Part shown: piece by piece, positions 6,443 through 13,963 of the stretch
How positions within the stretch are numbered: position 1 is the first letter of the stretch
Layout: each line of letters starts with the position of its first letter
DNA from: Gp6-AA40 sp963818645
Lineage (GTDB): Bacteria; Acidobacteriota; Vicinamibacteria; Vicinamibacterales; UBA2999
Length of the DNA: 64,000 nt
NCBI GenBank assembly: GCA_963818645.1
Contig: CAWFTF010000015.1
Span: 41,586-105,585, forward strand
Reading direction: 5' to 3'
Position numbers and translations under genes: made by a program
Notes under the pieces: generated by a model
The model's input: only the letters and a program-made list of their open reading frames with translations
Told to the model about the DNA's origin: nothing
The model's database searches: none

Positions 6443-8377
6443 CTAGGGCGTCCAGATCCTCGATGGTCCGCTGCCCGCTAGCGTGAGCATCAATTCATTG
6501 AGACGCTTCACGAAAGTCGCTGGATCCTCGAGCTGACCGCCTTCGGCCAGCGTGGCTTGATCGAAGAGGATCTGGCTCCAGTCCGCGAACTTGGTTTCGT
6601 CCGTCTCGTCGTTCAGCCGCCGGACGATGGGATGGCCAGGATTGATCTCGAGCACAGGCTTCGCGTTGGGGACGTTCTGCCCGGCGGCTTTCAGCATGCG
6701 CTCGAGGTGTGTGCTCATCGCGTGCTCGTCGCTGACGAGACACGCGGGCGAGTCCGTCAGCCGGTACGTAACGCGTACCGCGCTGGCGCGATCGCCCAGC
6801 GCCTTTTGCATCCGCTCGACGAGACCCTTGTGGCCTTCGGTCTGTTGTTCCTGCTCTTTCTTCACGGCCTCGTCGCCGAGCGCGCTCAGGTCGAGGCCGC
6901 CCTTGGCAATCGACTGCAGTGGCTTGCCCTCGAACTCGGTGAGCGAAGACAGGACCCATTCGTCGATGCGGTCGTGCATCAGCAGCACTTCGACGCCCAG
7001 CTTCCGGAAGATCTCGAGGTGCGGGCTGTTTTTCGCCGTCGCAAAACCGTCGGCGGTGATGTAGTAGATTGCCGTCTGTCCCTCTTTCATCCGGCTGACG
7101 TAGTCGGACAGAGAAACCGTCTGCTCTTCGGTCTCACGCTGCGTCGAGGAGTAGCGGAGCAGCTTCGCGATGCGGTCGCGATTGGCGGTGTCCTCGACGA
7201 CACCCTCCTTGAGCACACGACCGAACTCCTTCCAGAACGTCGCGAACTTGTCGGCCTCCTTGTTCGCGAGATCTTCGAGCAAGCCGAGCACGCGCTTGAC
7301 GGACGTCGTGCGGATGGCTTCCACGTCGCGCGACTGCTGCAGGATCTCGCGCGACACGTTGAGTGGCAGGTCGTTCGAGTCGATCACCCCGCGCACGAAG
7401 CGCAGGTACGGCGGCATCAGCTGCTCCGCATCGTCCATGATGAACACGCGACGGACGTAGAGCTTGATGCCGCGACGGTGCTCGCGGTTCCAGAGATCGA
7501 ACGGCGCCTGTTTCGGCACGTAGAGCAGCAGCGTGTATTCCTGGCGGCCTTCGACGCGGGCGTGCACGTACGCCAGCGGTGAATCGAAGTCGTGGCCGAC
7601 GTGCTTGTAGAACTCGTCGTACTGCTCGGCGGTGATCTCGGACTTGGAGCGCGCCCACAGCGCAGACGCCTGATTGATCTGTTCGTCCTCGTCCGTGATG
7701 GCCTGCGCCTTCGCCGTGGCGTCCCACTGTTCTTTCTTCATCACGATCGGCACCGTGATGTGGTCGGAGTACTTTCGCAGGATCTCTCGCAGCTTGAAGC
7801 CGGCCAGCAGCCCGTCTTCCTCAGGACGCAGGTGGAGCACGACGTCCGTGCCGCGTGACTCCCTGGTCACGGTCTCGACGGTGTACTCGCCCTCGCCACT
7901 GCTTTCCCAGCGCACGCCGTGCTCGGCCGTCAGACCTGCGCGCCGTGTCGTCAATGTCACGCGGTCGGCGACGATGAAGGCGGAGTAGAAGCCGACGCCG
8001 AACTGTCCGATGAGATGTGCGTCTTTGGCTTTATCGGAGGTGAGGCTCTGAAAGAACTCGCGTGTGCCCGACTTGGCGATCGTGCCGATCTGGTCGATCA
8101 CTTCCTGCCGCGACATGCCGATGCCGTTGTCCGACACCGTGATCGTGCGCGCGGTCTTGTCGAACGAGACGCGAATCTTCAGATCGGGATCGCTCTCGAA
8201 AAGCGCAGGATCGGCGAGCGCTTCAAAGCGAAGCTTGTCGCCGGCGTCTGAGGCGTTCGACACCAGCTCGCGCAGGAAGATCTCTTTATTGCCGTACAGC
8301 GAGTGCACCATCAGGTGCAGCAGCTGCTTGACCTCGGCCTGAAAGCCGAGCGTCTCTCGTGGGGCTGTTGTAGTCAT
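6443..8377 (-). CDS. htpG: HSP90-family molecular chaperone HtpG
   Basis: 644 residues, the usual HtpG size. The N-terminal GHKL ATPase domain has RELVSNASDAGDKLRFEA (motif N, with the Asn that binds magnesium), SDNGIGM and GQFGVGFYSAF, which forms the ATP lid. The middle domain carries the catalytic-loop region LNVSREILQQS with the conserved Arg. The C-terminal dimerisation domain ends ELMLTLAGSGPSRIWTP. It is a cytosolic ATP-dependent chaperone. The frame stays open upstream through a heptamer repeat, which would add GLGIRDPGF; the ATG opening MTTTAPRETLGFQAEVKQLL is the natural start. It follows the Sel1 gene on the same strand. Confidence 0.97.
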   Translation of the reverse strand: MTTTAPRETLGFQAEVKQLLHLMVHSLYGNKEIFLRELVSNASDAGDKLRFEALADPALFESDPDLKIRVSFDKTARTITVSDNGIGMSRQEVIDQIGTIAKSGTREFFQSLTSDKAKDAHLIGQFGVGFYSAFIVADRVTLTTRRAGLTAEHGVRWESSGEGEYTVETVTRESRGTDVVLHLRPEEDGLLAGFKLREILRKYSDHITVPIVMKKEQWDATAKAQAITDEDEQINQASALWARSKSEITAEQYDEFYKHVGHDFDSPLAYVHARVEGRQEYTLLLYVPKQAPFDLWNREHRRGIKLYVRRVFIMDDAEQLMPPYLRFVRGVIDSNDLPLNVSREILQQSRDVEAIRTTSVKRVLGLLEDLANKEADKFATFWKEFGRVLKEGVVEDTANRDRIAKLLRYSSTQRETEEQTVSLSDYVSRMKEGQTAIYYITADGFATAKNSPHLEIFRKLGVEVLLMHDRIDEWVLSSLTEFEGKPLQSIAKGGLDLSALGDEAVKKEQEQQTEGHKGLVERMQKALGDRASAVRVTYRLTDSPACLVSDEHAMSTHLERMLKAAGQNVPNAKPVLEINPGHPIVRRLNDETDETKFADWSQILFDQATLAEGGQLEDPATFVKRLNELMLTLAGSGPSRIWTP

Positions 8378-8387
8378 AGGCTCAAAT

Positions 8388-9218
8388 TCATCGAATCCCG
8401 GATCCCGAATCCCGAGTCCCGGGCTTTGCCGCACTCTGCCCTTGCCAGGAGTGCGCGTCCTGCCATTCAGTCGCGCGGCGATACGCTGCTGCGCGCTGAT
8501 CCGGCGTCATGGTTTTCTCGAGCTCGTCCCGCAGGCTGGCCGCCTGCACGCGCCTGCCTTCGTCCTTCCATCGCGACGCGGCGAGGTTGAACCAGGTGTG
8601 CGCCTCGATGATGTCAGTCACCGCGCCATGGCCGGGGCTGAGAAGAACGCCGAGCTCGATCTGCGCGTCCGCTTCACCGCCATCGGCGGCCTTCCGAAAC
8701 CACGCGATGGCTTCCGCCGTGTCGCGCGAGACTCCCCGGCCATCTCGATACATCAGCGCCAGCCGATATTGCGCGGTGCCCAGGCCCTGCCCGGCGGCCT
8801 TGCGATACCACGTCGCCGCCTTGGCCTCGTCTCGCCCGACGGGATCGGCACCCGATTCGTAGATCGAGCCAAGGCTGAAGCTGGCGATCGCTTCTCCGTG
8901 TTCGGCGGCCTTCTCGTACCACGCGATCGCCTGCACGATGTCTCGGGGAACGCCCTCGCCATCGAAATACATCATGGCGAGATTCATCTGCGCGCCGGCG
9001 TGACCCTTGTCCGCAGCCCGCCGATACCATATCGCCGCCTGCGCCGGGTCCTGCGGCAGCACACTCCCGGCCTCGTACAGGTTGCCGAGCGCGACCTCCG
9101 CTTCCACATCACCCGTGGCAATCTGCGCGCGGAGATCAGCGACGTAGCGTTCCTCCGCCGTCAGCGGCACGAATGTGGCCTGCCCTGCCATCAAGGCAAA
9201 GACCAGTGCGAGGGTCAT
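8388..9218 (-). CDS. exported Sel1-repeat (TPR-like) protein
   Basis: 276 residues with a short signal peptide (MTLALVFALMAGQATF). Five Sel1-like repeats of about 36 residues follow, each with the pattern AxxxLGxxYxxGxGVPxDxxxAxxWYRKAAxxG; for example AQMNLAMMYFDGEGVPRD and AQYRLALMYRDGRGVSRD. Such solenoids mediate protein-protein contacts, often in the periplasm. The final segment (EAHTWFNLAASR, ELEKTMTPDQRAAAYRRATE) is a typical cap. The chosen ATG has AAGG six bases upstream and follows an in-frame TTG by one codon. The C-terminus GTRDSGSGIR is encoded by a heptamer repeat, so it is probably an accidental extension. Confidence 0.85.
   Translation of the reverse strand: MTLALVFALMAGQATFVPLTAEERYVADLRAQIATGDVEAEVALGNLYEAGSVLPQDPAQAAIWYRRAADKGHAGAQMNLAMMYFDGEGVPRDIVQAIAWYEKAAEHGEAIASFSLGSIYESGADPVGRDEAKAATWYRKAAGQGLGTAQYRLALMYRDGRGVSRDTAEAIAWFRKAADGGEADAQIELGVLLSPGHGAVTDIIEAHTWFNLAASRWKDEGRRVQAASLRDELEKTMTPDQRAAAYRRATEWQDAHSWQGQSAAKPGTRDSGSGIR
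8391..8425. repeat. heptamer repeat array, CGAATCC type, 5 units
   Basis: Units CGAATCC, CGGATCC, CGAATCC, CGAGTCC and CGGGCTT. The array sits upstream of htpG and supplies the last ten codons (GTRDSGSGIR) and stop of the Sel1 gene. Confidence 0.85.
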
Positions 9219-9246
9219 CAAACCTTCATTCTAAGGCGGACAACCC

Positions 9247-9281
9247 GGGACTCGGGATTCGGGATTCGGGATTCGGGGTTC
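9247..9281. repeat. heptamer repeat array, GGGATTC type, 5 units
   Basis: Units GGGACTC, three exact GGGATTC and GGGGTTC, in the divergent intergenic region between the Sel1 gene and the MFS gene. Confidence 0.9.
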
Positions 9282-9285
9282 GCAC

Positions 9286-9423
9286 ACTCCCTCCACGGCG
9301 CCGCTGGCCTCCAACGTGAAGTTCACCGAGCAGGCGCAGGTGCTCGAGGTGGCGAAGGCCTTTGGAATGGGGTTCACGCTCCCGTTATACTCAAAGAACG
9401 GCTGGAGCCCGTTTGTCAGGTAG
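9286..9423 (+). pseudogene. probable gene fragment (relic of a secreted acidobacterial protein)
   Basis: An open frame without a start codon reads TPSTAPLASNVKFTEQAQVL and ends at TAG. The piece APLASNVKFTEQAQVL resembles the opening of a frequent acidobacterial secreted family whose usual form is like LAPNVKFTENGQxLxLG. The remainder (GMGFTLPLYSKNGWSPFVR) does not continue that family. It is therefore read as a decayed fragment left upstream of the transporter. The 283-base intergenic region holds otherwise only the heptamer array, a candidate promoter and a hairpin. Confidence 0.4.
9362..9390 (+). promoter_or_regulatory. candidate sigma-70 promoter for the Fsr-like transporter
   Basis: TTGGAA and TTATAC are separated by 17 bases, a good sigma-70 arrangement, ending about 115 bases before the start codon. 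The resulting leader of roughly 100 bases contains the hairpin at 9458-9483. Confidence 0.45.
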
Positions 9424-9457
9424 GGCGGTTCTGCCGTGCGGATCCGCCGGAAACGCC

Positions 9458-9483
9458 GCCGGGTCTGAAGAACAAGACCCGGC
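9458..9483 (+). promoter_or_regulatory. perfect 9-bp stem-loop in the transporter leader
   Basis: GCCGGGTCT and AGACCCGGC pair perfectly around the loop GAAGAACA. No U-run follows, so it is not a classic terminator. It lies 21 bases before the TTG start and could act as a leader attenuator or translational control element; this is inference from structure only. Confidence 0.45.
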
Positions 9484-9504
9484 CTATGATTCCAGACGAC
9501 CTAG

Positions 9505-10761
9505 TTGAGTACCGACGCCGCAACACCGCGAACACCAACCGCACCCGCAGCCGCTCCCGCGACACCATCGTCACGAGCCGCGACGCACGGAACTGCGCTC
9601 GGCATCCTTGCCGCGATCAGCGTCTGCCATGGCCTGAACGATCTGATGCAGTCGGTGCTGCCGGCTGTCTATCCGATCCTGAAGACGGCGTATCGCCTGG
9701 ACTTCGGGCAGATCGGTCTCATCACGTTCGCCAACCAGGCGACGGCGTCGTTGCTGCAGCCGGTCATCGGAAACTTCACCGACCGAAGCCCGAGACCCTA
9801 CTCGCTTCCGACCGGTATGGCCTTCACGCTGGTTGGCCTGCTGCTGCTTTCGGTTGCCCCGACGTACGGCGTGATTCTCTTCGCCGTGGCGATGGTCGGC
9901 ATCGGCTCGTCGGTGTTCCACCCCGAATCGTCTCGAGTGGCGCGGCTGGCGTCAGGCGGCCGGCACGGGTTCGCGCAGTCGCTGTTCCAGGTTGGCGGCA
10001 ACATCGGTTCTTCCACGGGCCCGCTCCTCGCCGCGTACATCGTCCAGCCGTACGGTCAGCGCAGCATCGCGTGGTTTGGTGTGGCCGCGCTTTCAGCGAT
10101 GGCCATCCTGTTGCAAGTCAGCAACTGGTATCGCCATCGTCTTCTCGAGTTGGTGAAGGCGAAGGGCGCGGCGATTCGCGCTGGTCTTCCCACCGGCCGC
10201 GTGCGCCTCGCGCTGATCGTCCTCGTGCTGCTCGTGTTCTCGAAGAACATCTACCTTGCGAGCCTGACGAGCTATTACACGTTCTATCTGATCGGCAAGT
10301 TCCATCTCTCCGTGCAGAGCGCGCAGCTTCACCTGTTCGTGCTGCTCGGATCGGTCGCGGCGGGCACGTTCATCGGCGGGCCGGTTGGCGATCGCATCGG
10401 GCGCAAGTACGTGATCTGGGTCTCCATCCTCGGCGCGCTCCCGTTCACGCTGCTCCTGCCATACGCGAATCTGTTCTGGACCGAGATCCTGACCGTGATC
10501 ATCGGCCTGATTCTGGCGTCGGCGTTCTCCGCGATCGTCGTCTTTGCACAGGAGCTCGTCCCGGGCCGTGTGGGGACCGTTGCCGGCGTGTTCTTCGGCT
10601 TTGCCTTCGGCGCCGGCGGTCTCGGCGCTGCCATGCTCGGTCAGCTCGCCGACGCGACGAGCATCGACACCGTCTTCAAGGTCTGTTCTTTCCTGCCGGC
10701 GATCGGGCTGCTCACCTGGTTCCTTCCCAACATCGAACCGGCGCGGCACGCGCGCCACTGA
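9505..10761 (+). CDS. MFS transporter, fosmidomycin-resistance (Fsr) type
   Basis: 418 residues with 12 predicted membrane helices after an Ala/Pro/Thr-rich N-terminus of about 30 residues. Fsr-family signatures are strong: HGLNDLMQSVLPAVYPILK at helix 1, then GSSVFHPESSRVARLASGGR, followed by GFAQSLFQVGGNIGSSTGPL. The usual MFS loop appears as GDRIGRKYVIW in the second half. Fsr in E. coli exports fosmidomycin by proton antiport; here export of some small toxic or metabolic compound across the inner membrane is expected. The first in-frame start is TTG; no ATG lies before helix 1. A hairpin and candidate promoter lie upstream and a terminator-like hairpin downstream. Confidence 0.88.
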   Translation: MSTDAATPRTPTAPAAAPATPSSRAATHGTALGILAAISVCHGLNDLMQSVLPAVYPILKTAYRLDFGQIGLITFANQATASLLQPVIGNFTDRSPRPYSLPTGMAFTLVGLLLLSVAPTYGVILFAVAMVGIGSSVFHPESSRVARLASGGRHGFAQSLFQVGGNIGSSTGPLLAAYIVQPYGQRSIAWFGVAALSAMAILLQVSNWYRHRLLELVKAKGAAIRAGLPTGRVRLALIVLVLLVFSKNIYLASLTSYYTFYLIGKFHLSVQSAQLHLFVLLGSVAAGTFIGGPVGDRIGRKYVIWVSILGALPFTLLLPYANLFWTEILTVIIGLILASAFSAIVVFAQELVPGRVGTVAGVFFGFAFGAGGLGAAMLGQLADATSIDTVFKVCSFLPAIGLLTWFLPNIEPARHARH

Positions 10762-10785
10762 CCCTCTCGGACGCAGTTCCGTGAA

Positions 10786-10798
10786 GGGGTCTGACCCC
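10786..10798. repeat. 13-bp palindrome GGGGTCTGACCCC (copy 1 of 4)
   Basis: Perfect palindrome around a central T, 24 bases after the transporter stop, flanked by GTGAA on the left as in the copy at 17672. Confidence 0.8.
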
Positions 10799-10820
10799 AC
10801 TCCCCCATTTAGGGGGGAGT
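10799..10820 (+). terminator. hairpin, possible terminator of the Fsr-like gene
   Basis: ACTCCCCC and GGGGGAGT pair perfectly around ATTTAG, directly after the GGGGTCTGACCCC palindrome and 38 bases downstream of the stop. Only a weak T-rich stretch (CGATTTATT) follows. Confidence 0.5.
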
Positions 10821-10827
10821 CGATTTA

Positions 10828-10856
10828 TTGACTTCGCCCGGTTGCAGCGTTATACA
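10828..10856 (+). promoter_or_regulatory. sigma-70-like promoter of the TonB-dependent receptor
   Basis: TTGACT, a 17-base spacer, then TATACA: five of six bases match the -35 consensus and the spacing is ideal. The start would fall near 10863, giving a leader of about 58 bases that contains the ribosome site GGGAGG nine bases before the ATG. Confidence 0.65.
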
Positions 10857-10920
10857 AGGCCCGGCGTTTCACGTTCAAAGTTTTGTCAAAGGTCCCATAG
10901 GAAAGTTAGGGAGGCGCTTC

Positions 10921-13900
10921 ATGCCCGTTGGCCGAGTCGTAGTTGCTGGTTTCCTCGCTGTTGCAGTCCTGATCCTCAGTTCGCCCGGGGCATTCGCCCA
11001 GGGACAGACCGGCTCGATTGCCGGCGTCGTACGAGATACCTCCGGTGCCGTGCTTCCGGGTGTCACCGTCGAAGCATCCAGCCCGGCCCTCATCGAGAAA
11101 AGCCGCTCCGTCGTGAGCGACGGTCAGGGGCGATACACGATCGTCGATCTGCGTCCCGGCACCTACAGCGTCGCCTTTACTCTTCCGGGATTCGCCACCG
11201 TCAGGCGCGAAGGCATCGAACTGACGTCCGGCTTCACGGCGAACGTCAGTGCCGACATGAAGGTTGGAACGATCGAAGAGACGGTCACCGTCACCGGCGA
11301 ATCTCCCATCGTCGACACGCAGAGCACGACCAAGCTGGCCACGGCGTCTCGTGAAGCCATGGACGCGCTGCCGACCGACCGCAACTTCGTCAGCTTCGCG
11401 GCGCTGACACCGTCAGTGCTCGTGACCGGCGTGCGTCAGAACGTCGGCGGATCGATTCCCGAGACAGGCATGAACCTGGTGGTGCACGGCAGCCGTGCGA
11501 GCGACAGCCTCGTGACCGTCGAGGGTATGCCGATCATCAACGGCGGCGGCACGGGCGGCCTGATGTATGGCAACTATCTGAACAACGGGCTGGCGCAGGA
11601 AATTACGTTCCAGACCGACTCGCACAACGCCGAGTTCGAGCGCGCGACGGTCTACTCCAACTTCATCCCGAAAGAAGGATCCAATACGTTCCGCGGTTCT
11701 GTCTTTGGCCGCTGGGCGGGTGAGTCATGGCAGTCGGACAATCTCTCCGAGGAGCAGATGGCCCAGGGCCTGAGCACGGGCAACCGCATCGATCGGATTT
11801 GGGACATCAACCCCAACGTCGGCGGGCCAATCGTCCGCGATCGTCTCTGGATCTACGGTGGCTTCCGCCACTGGGGCACCTACAACTCGGTGGCGGGCTC
11901 GTTCAAGGACGCCGATTTCACTGACATCTTCTATCACCCGTCGACCGAGCAGAACCTGTTCCCGGTGTGGCATGAGAGCGCCGTCGCGCGGTTCACGATA
12001 CAGGCCAATCAGAAGAACAAGTTCAACGTCTACACCGACTGGCAGTACACCTACTTCGGCAACTGCTTCGTCCCGTCCTATCTGACGGCCATCAGCGCGT
12101 GTCCTGAATACAAGAACATTCCGCAGTACATCCTGCAGGGGAGTTGGAGCTCTCCGGTGACGAACAAGCTGCTGTTCGAAGCCGGCGGCACGATCACGCC
12201 GCAGGACTTCCACGGCTATCGCCGGCCGGGCGTCTCGGAGACGCAGTTTGCGATGAGCGACCCGACTGCTCCAGCGGGGATGCCCACGGCATGGGGCTCG
12301 TCGCTCACCTACGGCGACAACCGCAGCGACCAGATCGAACTATCGTGCTTCGGCGAGCTACGTGACCGGCTCGCACTCGATCAAGGCCGGGTTCACGCTC
12401 ATGCACGCATGGCGCTACAACACGCAGGAGCCAAACAACTCCGTGACGCTCAGCGTTCGTGGCACACAACCGTTTTCGCTGACGCAGTACGCCACGCCGA
12501 TTCAGTTCCACGAGACGCTGCGCTACAACATGGGCATCTTTGCCCAGGATCAGTGGCGCATCAATCGCTTCACGGTGAACTACGGCGTTCGTCTCGACTA
12601 CCTCAACGCGCGCGTCGATGAGCAGAGCATCGCTGCCGGTCCCTTCACGGCCGCGCGGAACTTCGACGCGGTCGAGAACGTGCCCGAACTGGAAGGACGT
12701 CGATCCCCGCGTGGGCGTCTCGTGGGATCTGTTCGGCGATGGCAAGACGGCCGTCAAGGCGAGCATGGGTCGATACGTCGTCGGAGCGGCCTACGAGATC
12801 GCACGACCCGCCAACCCCGTGCAGTCCAGCGTGAACACAGGTCACGCGGACGTGGGCGCCACCGGCGGGCGTGATCTACAACGGCACCTACAATCCGTAC
12901 AACGACTGCGATCTGTTCAACCCAAACGCCAACACCAAGCGTCCCGGCCAGATCCAGTGCGGTGCGATCAACAACCCGGCGTTCGGACAGGTGACGGCGC
13001 GCACGACCAACTACGACCCGGCAGTCCTCGACGGCTGGCACGTGCGCCCGAACAACTGGGAGGGACAGGTGAGCATCCAGCGCGAAATCGTGCCGCGCGT
13101 GTCGGCGTACGCCGCCTACACACGGCGCTGGTTCGGCAACCTGACGGCCACGCGCAACCAGGCCGTGACGAACGCTGACTTCTCACCGTACTGCGTCCCG
13201 GTTCCCGTCGATTCCCGTCTGGAGAACGGTGGCGGCTACCAGCAGTGCGGTCTGTTCGACGTCAACCGCAACATCACGCCCAACAACCTGATCTTCAACT
13301 CGAGCGACATCGGTGGCATCGACGACGTGTATGACGGCTTCGACTTCGACGTCAACGCACGGCTGGCGAGGAACATCATTCTGTCGGGTGGCGTCACCTT
13401 CGGTCGTGAGCGCGTCAGCTACTGCAACCTCAAGGACGACCTCAGCCTGACGACGGCGGGCTTCGGCGATCAACACGCCGCGGACCGACGACTACTGCAA
13501 CATCACGCCGCCCATTCCAGCCGCAGGTGAAGGGGCAGGTCGCATACCCGCTGCCGTGGTGGGATATCAGTCTTTCGGCAACGTTCCAGAGCCTGTCAGG
13601 TCCGCAGCTCGACGCGAACTACCCATTGACCAACGCGCTTGTGGCGCCAACGCTCGGCCGGCCGTTCACGGGCGTTCCGCCGACCGTCAATCTGCTGCCC
13701 AACGGCACGATGTACGGCGATCGCATCTACCAGACCGATCTCCGGGTCAGCAAGGCCTTCCGGAGCGGCGGCACGGTGATTCGGCCGACGGTCTCGATCT
13801 ACAACCTGTTCAATGCGAACCCGATTCAGACGTACAACACGACCTACGGCTCTGCCTGGCTGTCGCCGACGGTCATCATGCAGGCGAGGTTTATCGACAT

Positions 13901-13922
13901 TGGAGTGCAAGTAGACTTTTAG
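10921..13922 (+). CDS. Oar-like TonB-dependent outer-membrane receptor, frameshifted five times
   Basis: Reading through the shifts gives about 1000 residues. It starts with a signal peptide (ending PGAFAQ), followed by a carboxypeptidase-regulatory domain at about 30-110 (GVVRDTSGAVLPGVTVEASS), then a plug-like region (ALPTDRNFVSFAALTPSVLV) and a long beta-barrel ending in the aromatic strand RFIDIGVQVDF, as expected for an outer-membrane protein. Such receptors import or bind large substrates with TonB energy. The frame breaks near 12342, 12690, 12853, 13470 and 13514. Each is explained by one extra base (for example CCC for CC, GG for G), and each downstream piece continues the same family text. 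Probably sequencing error rather than decay; otherwise a pseudogene. Confidence 0.85.
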
Positions 13923-13933
13923 TCAGGTTGTTC

Positions 13934-13963
13934 AACACCCAAATACCCAACTCCCAACTCCCA
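13934..13963. repeat. heptamer repeat array, AACTCCC type, 3-4 units
   Basis: Units AACACCC, AAATACCC, AACTCCC and AACTCCC run directly into the ATG of the next gene, leaving it no recognisable ribosome site. Confidence 0.8.

Noticed and set aside
6557..7582. A 341-residue open frame antisense to htpG
   Set aside because: HtpG motifs cover the same DNA on the other strand; the antisense text has no domain-like pattern.
8442..10784. A 780-residue open frame on the plus strand across the Sel1 and MFS genes
   Set aside because: It lies antisense to Sel1 and out of frame with the MFS gene, is Arg-rich and low in family-like motifs, and is typical of GC-rich shadow frames.
10921..13922. Programmed frameshifting in the TonB receptor
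   Set aside because: Five shifts all in the same direction, without slippery heptamers or conserved downstream structures; an assembly error is simpler.
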